From Desulfobacteraceae bacterium (lineage in GTDB: Bacteria > Desulfobacterota > Desulfobacteria > Desulfobacterales > JAABSP01), in contig JAABTE010000202.1 in NCBI GenBank assembly GCA_011390035.1, forward strand, positions 1-5,054: a stretch of DNA of 5,054 nt, in the 5' to 3' direction. The notes beneath the pieces are model-generated. The model had not been told where the DNA came from. It searched no databases and was given only the letters and a program-made list of their open reading frames with translations. The position numbers were made by a program, and so were the translations under genes. Shown here one piece after another: positions 1 through 5,054 of the stretch; position 1 is the first letter of the stretch, and each line of letters begins with the position of its first letter.

Positions 1-366
1 CTGAGACTGTATAAGGAGGGAGACGACCACAGCCTGGCCAGGTGGATCGTGGTGATCAGCACCAGCGTCACCCTCAATTTTCTGAGGAAAAAGGGCTTTG
101 ACGCCTTCATGGGCCATCGGGGCCGGATGCCCCTGGAAGAGGGCATGGAGGCCCAGGCGGACGTGGAGACCCGGGTGCTGCACAAGGTCTCTTTGGACAG
201 CGCCCTTCAGACCATCAGCCAGGTGGACCGCGTCGTACTCCGACTGCACCGGTTCGGCATGGCCGCCAAGGACATCGCCGTGGTGGTGGACAGCACCGAG
301 GCCGGTGTCTATAATCGGATCACCCGCATCAAAAAGGTTCTGGCAGATTATGTCGAGGCGCGCTGA
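1..366 (+). CDS. ECF-type RNA polymerase sigma factor, 3' part (5' end outside window)
   Basis: The frame is open from base 1 to the TGA at 364-366 (121 codons), so the gene begins upstream; the GTG at 49 lies inside the sigma-2 homology and is not the likely start. The first ~35 residues (LYKEGDDHSLARW, then NFLRKKGF) match the end of sigma region 2 (2.3-2.4, the -10 recognition area) of ECF factors. A short acidic linker follows, then a region-4 helix-turn-helix: LDSALQTISQVDRVVLRLH, FGMAAKDIAVVV and the recognition helix VYNRITRIKKVL, the counterpart of the usual VksRLhRArkkL. The role would be to direct RNA polymerase to a specific promoter set. A zf-HC2 anti-sigma gene follows in the same direction, the usual pairing. 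Region 4 is divergent from textbook ECF factors (for example the usual LP-x-xx-R start of region 4 is not obvious). The last 56 bases form the first unit of a 60-bp triplicate repeat. Family is assigned by motif reading only. Confidence 0.8.
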   Translation: MRLYKEGDDHSLARWIVVISTSVTLNFLRKKGFDAFMGHRGRMPLEEGMEAQADVETRVLHKVSLDSALQTISQVDRVVLRLHRFGMAAKDIAVVVDSTEAGVYNRITRIKKVLADYVEAR

Positions 367-490
367 GGCCGAAATCGGATCAGCCGCATCAAAAAGGTTC
401 TGGCAGATTATGTCGAGGTGCGCTGAGGCCGGAATCGGATCAGCCGCATCAAGAAGCTTTTGGCCGATTATGTAGAGGCGCGCTGAGGCC
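311..490 (+). repeat. Three tandem 60-bp repeats covering the sigma-gene 3' end
   Basis: Units are 311-370, 371-430 and 431-490, with no spacers. Unit 1 and unit 2 differ at 4 of 60 positions; unit 2 and unit 3 differ at 7 of 60. Unit 1 is coding: it holds the sigma-4 recognition helix, the C-terminal residues and the stop codon. Because 60 is a multiple of three, units 2 and 3 stay in the same frame and would read RNRISRIKKVLADYVEVR and RNRISRIKKLLADYVEAR, each ended by TGA (364-366, 424-426, 484-486). Within the helix region, most differences in unit 3 are synonymous (AAA/AAG, CTG/TTG, GCA/GCC, GTC/GTA) and one is Val to Leu. That is the pattern expected if unit 3 once was, or is, under protein-level selection. 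Units 2 and 3 have no start codon in this frame. The simplest reading is duplication of the gene end. Confidence 0.93.
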
Positions 491-526
491 GGCGCGTTCC
501 GGGAGCGGCCGGGGGAAGTTTTTTTT
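489..526 (+). terminator. Possible rho-independent terminator or attenuator after the sigma gene
   Basis: CCGGCGC (489-495) can pair with GCGGCCGG (505-512) with one bulged G and a 9-base loop, followed by GGGAAG and a run of eight T (519-526). An alternative inner pairing is TTCC (497-500) with GGAA (514-517), which brings the stem to within one base of the T run. It lies after the third repeat unit and before the next gene, so it could end or attenuate transcription of the sigma gene. The distance from the larger stem to the T run is longer than ideal, which lowers confidence. Confidence 0.4.
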
Positions 527-531
527 CGGTC

Positions 532-572
532 TTGTGATAGAAAATGATTTTTTCTGTGTATAGTACATACAG
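532..572 (+). promoter_or_regulatory. Possible promoter with overlapping dyad upstream of the sigma-4-only gene
   Basis: The AT-rich stretch after the T run contains TATAGT (559-564), a fair -10 match preceded by TG. The only -35-like hexamer nearby, TTGTGA (532-537), is about 21 bases away, which is too far for a standard sigma-70 promoter. The segment 554-572 is an imperfect 19-base dyad (CTGTGTA against TACATACAG) that overlaps the -10-like hexamer and ends at the ribosome binding site. It could be an operator or a small hairpin near the ribosome site. No clear ECF-type -35 (GGAAC-like) and -10 pair at proper spacing was found. Confidence 0.25.
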
Positions 573-585
573 AGGAGGAAAAATC

Positions 586-804
586 ATGAGTGCCAACGAA
601 TTCAATATTCCGGTGGACGAGCTGGCGGACAACCCGCTGCTCCAGGTGGTTTCGGAACTGGATCGGATCATCATTAAACTCCATTTCTACGGGCTGACGG
701 TGCTGGACATCGCCATGGTGGTCAACGCGCCGGAAGCGGCGATCTCTGAACGCATCGAACGCATCAAGGCGAAACTGAAGGATTTTCAGAAGTTTCTGGT
801 TTAG
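586..804 (+). CDS. Free-standing sigma region-4-like (helix-turn-helix) small protein
   Basis: This is a 72-residue protein. The start at 586 is chosen because GAGGAGG (572-578) sits 7 bases ahead; an in-frame ATG at 544 has no such site and would add residues from AT-rich leader. From residue ~17 it aligns without gaps to the C-terminus of the upstream sigma factor: LLQVVSELDRIIIKLHFYGL against ALQTISQVDRVVLRLHRFGM, then DIAMVVNAPEAAISERIERIKAKL against DIAVVVDSTEAGVYNRITRIKKVL, about 22 identities in 52. There is no region 2, so it cannot act as a full sigma factor. The first ~16 residues (MSANEFNIPVDELADN) are acidic. It ends 18 bases before the anti-sigma gene, which suggests co-transcription. 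It may be a sigma mimic that binds the anti-sigma factor, a modulator of the sigma factor, or a remnant of a duplicated sigma gene. The good ribosome site and clean reading frame argue against simple decay. Function is inferred. Confidence 0.82.
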   Translation: MSANEFNIPVDELADNPLLQVVSELDRIIIKLHFYGLTVLDIAMVVNAPEAAISERIERIKAKLKDFQKFLV

Positions 805-822
805 CCGGAAAGGAAGAGCTAT

Positions 823-1458
823 ATGGGAACCAATTGCATGGATCCGGCCGTTCTGGCGGCCTACATGGAGGGCGGCCTGTCCGATGCGGAGCGCGCCGAT
901 ATGGAGCGACACCTGATCGCCTGCGACATCTGCCTGGAAACCGTGGCGGCCACGAAAATGGTCCTGGCCGAGATGGATCTATCGGCTTACGGCGGCCCGG
1001 CGCCCATGGCGGTGGTCTCCGCGGTGATCGATCAGGTCAGGGGCCGGATGGGCCTCCTGTGGCGATGGGTTCTGGATCTGGCTCCGCCGCCCTGGATGAC
1101 GGGCGGCGTTCCGGTCATGGTTCGCTCCGCCGCCGCCGCGGTGGCCATCGACATGGAGCCGGCCATCTGGATAACAAAGGACATGGAGGGGGTCCGTGCG
1201 GAGATCTATATCCGGCGGGTCCGTGAGGACAGGGTCTCCCTGGCGGTGCGCGTCGCCAATGGCGCCAGAAGCCGAAACAACGTCTGCCTCACCCTGGCAA
1301 GGGAGGGCGGCGGAATGCAGGCCCGATACGTCACTGCTGAATACGAGATTTTTGATCGGCTTCGGATGGGCATCTACCATCTGATCGTTGAGCAGGACGC
1401 CAGGGAAAAGGGAAGTTATGTCTTTCAAATAGATGACGATGGATTCCATGAAAGATAA
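823..1458 (+). CDS. Zinc-binding (ZAS/zf-HC2) anti-sigma factor, no evident membrane segment
   Basis: This is a 211-residue protein, and AAGGAAG (810-816) precedes the ATG at 823. The N-terminus has the ZAS signature His30-x3-Cys34-x2-Cys37 (HLIACDIC) with a further Cys5 as the probable fourth ligand, and the typical lead-in LAAYMEGGLSDAERADMERH. In this family the domain wraps around an ECF sigma factor and blocks it from RNA polymerase; the adjacent sigma gene is the natural target. Residues 97-109 are Ala/Val-rich but too short and charged at the edges for a convincing membrane helix, so it is probably cytoplasmic. Residues ~122-204 look beta-rich (VRAEIYIRRV, RVSLAVRV, NVCLTLAR, GIYHLIVEQ, YVFQI), perhaps a small beta-sandwich domain of unknown role. 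Its 3' end overlaps the start of the CHAT gene, implying translational coupling. Anti-sigma assignment is firm from the motif and context; the C-terminal domain is not identified. Confidence 0.85.
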   Translation: MGTNCMDPAVLAAYMEGGLSDAERADMERHLIACDICLETVAATKMVLAEMDLSAYGGPAPMAVVSAVIDQVRGRMGLLWRWVLDLAPPPWMTGGVPVMVRSAAAAVAIDMEPAIWITKDMEGVRAEIYIRRVREDRVSLAVRVANGARSRNNVCLTLAREGGGMQARYVTAEYEIFDRLRMGIYHLIVEQDAREKGSYVFQIDDDGFHER

Positions 1459-3301
1459 AGCCATTTTTCTGGAGGTGGCCCGGGAGAAGGACGCCCTGAA
1501 GATCGGGGCGTACAAGCCGGGCGACGTGATCTGGCGCTATGAGGATCTGCCCGTGCCCCTGGCGCAGATCCATCGGCGCTGCGAGGAGCTGATGGAGGCC
1601 CTGAACCGCGCCAGCCGCAACGGCGTGGCCGGCCCCAGGGCGGTGGAGCGGCTAAAGTCCGCCGGCCGGATGCTCGGCGACGCCCTGCTCACGCCCGCCA
1701 TCAAGGAGCGCCTGATCCGGACCGAGGCGGAATTTCTGATTCTGCGCATCGATGATCATCTGGTCCATATCCCATGGGAGCTGATCTGTCTGGACACGGA
1801 CTTTCTCTCCCACCGGTTCAGCATGGGGCGGCTGGTGAAAACCCGCCAGGAGATCGCCCGAACCGGCGCCCGGAGCATGGCCCGGCCGCTGAAGATGTGG
1901 ATCATGGCCGACCCCCAGGGCGATCTTCAGGTGGCCGGGGCAGAGGGCCTGCGCGTCTTTCAGGAGATGGCCCGGGTCAACGGCGGCAACGCCATCATAG
2001 AGCCTGCCCTGGACAGCGATATCGCGCCGGAGGACATCCGGGAGCGGTTCAAGGACTACGACTTCGTCCATTTCGCCGGCCATGTGGACTATGACGGCGC
2101 CAACCCGGTGCAGACCGGCTGGCGCCTGAGCCAGGGCCATTTCACCGTCACCGACATCGACCGGATGGCCGGCGGCGCGGCCATGCCGACGCTGGTTTTT
2201 TCAAACGCCTGCCAGTCGGCCCGCACCGATGCGTGGGATGACGAGAGCCACGGAGCCAATGGCGGCAATGGCGGGAAAAACGGCTCCTTCGGGCTCAGCA
2301 ACGCCTTTTTGCGCTCCGGCGTGCGCCATTACGTTGGCACCTTCTGGGAGATCATGGACGAGACGGGCAGCCATTTCGCCCAGGAATTTTACACCCATCT
2401 GGTGGCCGGCGCGGCGGTGGGCGAGGCCATCCGCCTGGCCCGGGTCAATCTCACCGAGCGCTTCGGCCCGGACATCTGCTGGCCCAGCTATGTGTTGTAT
2501 GGCGACCCTACCACCCGCTACTTCCGCCAGGGCCAGCCGGTGGACCCGCCGAAACGGGAGCGCATCCGGCCGGTGGAAAAAAAGACGGCCCTGACCCGGG
2601 GCGCCCTCTTTAACTATTCGCTCAACAGCGCCCGCATGAGCGAGGTGAAAAGCTGGCTGACGGTGATCGCCCTGATTCTGCTTTTGGGCGTTGTGGGAAT
2701 GACCGCCCTTTCCTTCCGGGACTGGTTGCGCCAGGACGCCATCCAGGCCGAGCAGATCCGGCGGGATGCCGTTCGCCGGTCGCTGGTGGCGCAGGCGGAG
2801 CGCCGCCAGGACCGTGCGGAGGCCATGTTCAAGGAGCTGGCGGCGCTGGCCGAGGGCCTGCCCGGCGCGGCGGCCACCCCCCCGAACCCGTTGACGCTGG
2901 CCATGGTCTTTGATTCCTCGGAGGTGGCCGGGGGCCTGGAAAAACTGATCCTGCACGCCCTTCAGGGGCGGATTATCACCGGCAAGACCGGCTTTGTCCT
3001 GCTGGAGCAGGAATCGTTTGACATCATCGTTCAGGAGCTGATCCGAAACCTGCGGCTGACGCCCCCTGAGGAGCGCCGCCGCCCCGGCCTGCTCATGCCC
3101 CGGCTGCTGCTGATTCTGGAGACCCGGCGGGACGGCCCCGACACCCTGGTGCTGATGCGGCTGGTGGAGCGGGATTCCAGGAAGGTGCTGGACACCCTGT
3201 TCGAGACGCTGGACCCGGATCGCAGGATAATGGATCAGCGGGAGGCGCTGGCCAGAAACCTTTTGCAAAAACTGGAGGAATATGCGAAAAGTGAGGGATG
3301 A
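1433..3301 (+). CDS. Membrane-tethered CHAT-domain cysteine peptidase with CsgG/LpoB-like C-terminal domain
   Basis: This is a 622-residue protein. Residues ~75-365 form a CHAT (caspase-like, clan CD) domain: IPWELI (113-118), HFAGH with catalytic His217, LVFSNACQSA with catalytic Cys260, FGLSNAFLRSGVRHYVGTFW (286-305), the helix GEAIRLARVNL (330-340) and YVLYGDP (353-359). Both catalytic residues are present. Residues 269-284 form an Asn/Gly-rich loop after the Cys. One membrane helix lies at ~408-426, followed by an Arg/Glu-rich helical stretch to ~475. Residues ~485-615 (LTLAMVFDSS, ILHALQGRI, GFVLLEQESFDIIVQELIRNL, DTLVLMRLVERDSRKVLDTL) have the pattern of CsgG/LpoB-type domains. With no N-terminal signal, the protease would be cytoplasmic and the C-terminus periplasmic. 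The start is uncertain: in-frame ATGs at 1433, 1439 and 1448, none with a strong ribosome site, all overlapping the anti-sigma gene. The anti-sigma factor is an obvious candidate substrate, by inference. Confidence 0.88.
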   Translation: MTMDSMKDKAIFLEVAREKDALKIGAYKPGDVIWRYEDLPVPLAQIHRRCEELMEALNRASRNGVAGPRAVERLKSAGRMLGDALLTPAIKERLIRTEAEFLILRIDDHLVHIPWELICLDTDFLSHRFSMGRLVKTRQEIARTGARSMARPLKMWIMADPQGDLQVAGAEGLRVFQEMARVNGGNAIIEPALDSDIAPEDIRERFKDYDFVHFAGHVDYDGANPVQTGWRLSQGHFTVTDIDRMAGGAAMPTLVFSNACQSARTDAWDDESHGANGGNGGKNGSFGLSNAFLRSGVRHYVGTFWEIMDETGSHFAQEFYTHLVAGAAVGEAIRLARVNLTERFGPDICWPSYVLYGDPTTRYFRQGQPVDPPKRERIRPVEKKTALTRGALFNYSLNSARMSEVKSWLTVIALILLLGVVGMTALSFRDWLRQDAIQAEQIRRDAVRRSLVAQAERRQDRAEAMFKELAALAEGLPGAAATPPNPLTLAMVFDSSEVAGGLEKLILHALQGRIITGKTGFVLLEQESFDIIVQELIRNLRLTPPEERRRPGLLMPRLLLILETRRDGPDTLVLMRLVERDSRKVLDTLFETLDPDRRIMDQREALARNLLQKLEEYAKSEG

Positions 3302-3347
3302 AGGGCGCAAGGTTTGGTGATCCATGAGGGGGCATGACAGAAAGACC

Positions 3348-3353
3348 GGAGGT
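3348..3353 (+). promoter_or_regulatory. Ribosome binding site fixing the barrel-gene start
   Basis: GGAGGT lies 4 bases before the ATG at 3358, which supports this start directly ahead of the signal peptide. The 56 bases between the CHAT stop and this gene show no convincing terminator or promoter, so the barrel gene is probably in the same transcript. Confidence 0.6.
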
Positions 3354-3357
3354 CTGA

Positions 3358-4887
3358 ATGGGAAAATGTTGTCCAAGGGTCCGGTTTCGGGCGGTCCCCC
3401 TGCTGCTTCTGACACTTCTGCTGCTCCCGACGCTTTTGAACGCCCCGAAGGCCGGCGCCCAAAACATCCCGGCGAACATCCCGACGGATATGCCGGCGAA
3501 TATCCCGACGGATATGCCGACGGACATCCAGGCGGATATGCCGATCCCGCCCCCCGGCATGATCCCCCAAAACCCGGCGGACATCCCGGCCATGCCGGCC
3601 CCCGCTTTGCCCAGCGTTTCCCGCATCGAAATCGCCTCGTCTCCCAACCCGGTGGGCTCCGGCGCCCGGGCACTGGGGATGGGCGGCGCCTTCATCGGCG
3701 TGGCTGACGACGCCACGGCCGCCTCCTGGAACCCCGGCGGTCTCGCCCAGTTGCGCACGCCTGAAATCTCCTTTGTTATAAACGCCGTCCACCGGGTGGA
3801 GGACAACCGCTTCGCCGACCACCCCGATGCCATAGGAACAGAGACCATCACCGCCACGAAGCTCAACTACCTGAGCGCGGTCTATCCCTTCAATCTGCTG
3901 GACCGCAATATGGTGGTTTCCCTGAACTATCAGTATCTGTATGATTTTCAGCGTCACTGGGACTTCAATATCCGCATTGACGAGGATTTGACCGTGGATG
4001 GGGTCCTCCTGGACACGGTGGTCATCGACAGCCGGGTGATGGATCGAAAGGATGGCGGCCTGGCCGCCTGGGGGCTGGCCTACTGCATTCAGATCCTTCC
4101 CAGCCTGGCTGTCGGCGTGACTGCCAACATCTGGAATCATGATCTGACCGGCGGCGGCTGGGAATCGGATTATCGCTCCCTGGAAACGATCCGCTCGACC
4201 AATTTCGACTTTAGCGCTGTGTCCGAAACCCGCATCCGCGAAGAATACCGCTTCGGCGGAATCAATTTCAATATCGGCGCCCTCTGGCGGCCCAGCCCCA
4301 ATCTGACGCTGGGGATGGTGCTGAAAACCCCCTTCACGGCGGATTTGCAACGGGAGCGGACGGACTCCAACCGGGTGGACGACGAGATGACCTTATACAC
4401 CCGGGACACTTCGGACGCGGACATGCGGATGCCCATGTCATATGGTCTGGGCGCGGCCTTTCGGTTTTCGGACCGGTTGACGGTATCCGCCGACGTCTAT
4501 CGCACCCACTGGGAGGACATGAAAATCGATTACGCGGGCGGCGATTCCCTGTCGCCCATCACCGGCCTCCATCCGGATGATTCTCATATCGATCCGACAA
4601 TTCAGGCGCGGGTCGGCATGGAGTATCTGATCCTCCGGCCGGATCCGGGATACGCGATTCCCCTGCGCTGGGGCATCTTCTACGATCCAGCGCCCGCGCC
4701 CCACAGTCCGGACGATATCTATGGCATCGCCCTTGGAACCGGCCTGGCCTGGGGACGCTGGGTCTTCGACATCGCTTATCAGTATCGATACGGCGACGAT
4801 GTGGGAGAGGCGCTCATCGTCGATTTCGACTCGTCCCAGGACCTTTCGGAACATCAGGTCTTCACCTCCCTGATCGTCCATTTTTAA
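3358..4887 (+). CDS. Outer-membrane beta-barrel protein, UPF0164/PorV/FadL-like
   Basis: This is a 509-residue protein. Residues 1-34 are a signal peptide: basic KCCPRVRFR, a Leu-rich core (15-27) and a probable signal peptidase I site AGA|Q after residue 34. Residues 36-63 are Pro-rich tetrapeptide repeats, followed by a Pro-rich linker to ~85. Residues ~100-132 carry GARALGMGGAFIGVADDATA and WNPGGLAQL, the characteristic N-terminal motif of UPF0164/PorV and OmpP1/FadL-like barrels. The rest alternates polar and hydrophobic strands with Tyr/Trp girdles (NYQYLYDF, FNIGALWRPSPNLTLGMVLKTPF, LTVSADVYRTHW, RWVFDIAYQYRYGDD) and ends in VFTSLIVHF, whose terminal Phe fits a BAM insertion signal. Members transport hydrophobic compounds (FadL) or serve as secretion shuttles (PorV); the substrate here is unknown. 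It closes the module downstream of the CHAT gene and may be the outer-membrane partner of, or target regulated by, this system. Confidence 0.88.
   Translation: MGKCCPRVRFRAVPLLLLTLLLLPTLLNAPKAGAQNIPANIPTDMPANIPTDMPTDIQADMPIPPPGMIPQNPADIPAMPAPALPSVSRIEIASSPNPVGSGARALGMGGAFIGVADDATAASWNPGGLAQLRTPEISFVINAVHRVEDNRFADHPDAIGTETITATKLNYLSAVYPFNLLDRNMVVSLNYQYLYDFQRHWDFNIRIDEDLTVDGVLLDTVVIDSRVMDRKDGGLAAWGLAYCIQILPSLAVGVTANIWNHDLTGGGWESDYRSLETIRSTNFDFSAVSETRIREEYRFGGINFNIGALWRPSPNLTLGMVLKTPFTADLQRERTDSNRVDDEMTLYTRDTSDADMRMPMSYGLGAAFRFSDRLTVSADVYRTHWEDMKIDYAGGDSLSPITGLHPDDSHIDPTIQARVGMEYLILRPDPGYAIPLRWGIFYDPAPAPHSPDDIYGIALGTGLAWGRWVFDIAYQYRYGDDVGEALIVDFDSSQDLSEHQVFTSLIVHF
3463..3546 (+). repeat. Seven 12-bp tandem units coding for an (N/D)-(I/M)-P-(A/T)-like repeat
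   Basis: Units start at 3463, 3475, 3487, 3499, 3511, 3523 and 3535. They encode NIPA, NIPT, DMPA, NIPT, DMPT, DIQA and DMPI. The units vary by a few bases each, mostly within the AAC/GAT and ATC/ATG codons, and the period keeps the reading frame. It sits right after the signal peptide cleavage site and would form an extended, flexible Pro-rich periplasmic segment before the barrel. Unit number could change by slippage without a frameshift. Confidence 0.9.
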
Positions 4888-4932
4888 AGCCGTTCTGAAA
4901 ACTATTTAAGAGTTGGCTATTAAATTTTTTTA
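4888..4932 (+). terminator. Weak possible terminator at the end of the module
   Basis: AGCCG-TTCT (4888-4896) can pair with AGAGTTGGCT (4909-4918) using one bulge and G-T pairs, around a loop of about 12 bases. AATTTTTTTAA follows (T run 4925-4931) a few bases later. It lies just after the barrel stop codon where the sequence turns AT-rich. The stem is imperfect and the gap before the T run is longer than usual. Confidence 0.3.
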
Positions 4933-5054
4933 AAAGTGAGGGCGTAAAAGCGGAAACTGCCAAAGCGATCGGGGCGATTTGCAAAGGAGACGGTTACCAT
5001 AGTTTCCTGTTATCTAAAGAAGAAATGGCCCCTTTGGTGATAATTGCCGGGGGG
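4933..5054. other. AT-richer tail with no recognised gene
   Basis: Base composition shifts from GC-rich to more AT-rich here. One + frame is open from 4899 to the window end but its first ATG is only at 5025 (MAPLVIIAGG), preceded by a weak AAAGAAG three bases ahead, so it might be the start of a further gene running out of the window or simply non-coding. A better ribosome-site-like AAAGGAG at 4984-4989 has no standard start codon at proper distance. I recognise no family, RNA or mobile-element end in this stretch. Confidence 0.4.

Noticed and set aside
98..475. A + strand open frame overlapping the sigma gene and crossing the 60-bp repeats without stops
   Set aside because: The translation is Trp/Pro/Arg-rich and shows no family pattern, while the overlapping frame has a clear sigma-2/sigma-4 layout. 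It stays open in the repeats only because the repeats are near identical and a multiple of three long.
364..486. Three in-frame TGA codons read as selenocysteine to give an extended sigma factor
   Set aside because: No convincing bacterial SECIS-type hairpin follows any of the TGA codons, and a Sec residue repeated after the recognition helix has no precedent known to me in sigma factors.
311..490. CRISPR-like array
   Set aside because: The three 60-bp units are directly adjacent with no spacers, and the first unit is part of a coding sequence.
2201..3673. A 490-codon open frame on the minus strand across the CHAT and barrel genes
   Set aside because: It lies antisense to two genes with clear family motifs, its translation is Pro/Arg/Gly-rich low complexity typical of GC-rich antisense frames, and it has no recognisable domain. 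The same applies to the minus-strand frame at 3235-4350.
1..5054. A type III-E CRISPR (Craspase) locus
   Set aside because: The CHAT protein has no TPR region, there is no Csx30-like, Cas7-11 or repeat-spacer array in the window, and the protease has a membrane helix. Only the regulatory logic is comparable.
4899..5054. Open + frame at the window end as a new gene
   Set aside because: There is no start codon before 5025 and only ten codons remain after it, with a weak ribosome site; too little to support a gene call.

Overview
The window looks like one operon-like module, all on the + strand, from a GC-rich Gram-negative bacterium. Gram-negative is supported by an outer-membrane beta-barrel with a signal peptide and a terminal Phe. 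The protein style (ECF sigma plus zf-HC2 anti-sigma plus CHAT protein plus UPF0164/FadL-like barrel) reminds me of sulfate-reducing Desulfobacterota and relatives, but this is inference; no rRNA or marker gene is present.

Layout. 1-366: the 3' part of an ECF-type sigma factor (late region 2, linker, region 4), cut by the window edge. 311-490: three head-to-tail 60-bp repeats. The first is the end of the sigma gene itself (recognition helix, C-terminus and stop), and the other two repeat it, each keeping the same in-frame TGA. 489-585: a GC-rich hairpin with a T8 run, then an AT-rich stretch with a possible promoter and dyad. 586-804: a 72-residue free-standing sigma region-4 domain, about 42% identical by eye to the end of the upstream sigma factor. 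823-1458: a soluble-looking zinc-binding (ZAS/zf-HC2) anti-sigma factor with a beta-rich C-terminus. 1433-3301: a CHAT-domain cysteine peptidase with an intact His/Cys pair, one membrane segment, and a C-terminal domain that resembles CsgG/LpoB-type periplasmic domains. 3358-4887: an outer-membrane beta-barrel of the UPF0164/PorV/FadL-like type with a Pro-rich tetrapeptide-repeat N-terminus. 4888-5054: AT-rich tail with a weak possible terminator and no recognisable gene.

Working model (inference): the ECF sigma factor is held by the ZAS anti-sigma factor. The free sigma-4 domain may compete for the anti-sigma factor or modulate the sigma factor. The membrane-tethered CHAT protease, perhaps sensing envelope state through its C-terminal domain and the barrel protein, could cleave the anti-sigma factor to release sigma. 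This would parallel type III-E CRISPR systems, where the TPR-CHAT protease Csx29 cleaves Csx30 and frees a sigma factor. No CRISPR or cas gene is visible here, so this would be a CRISPR-independent, envelope-linked version of that logic.
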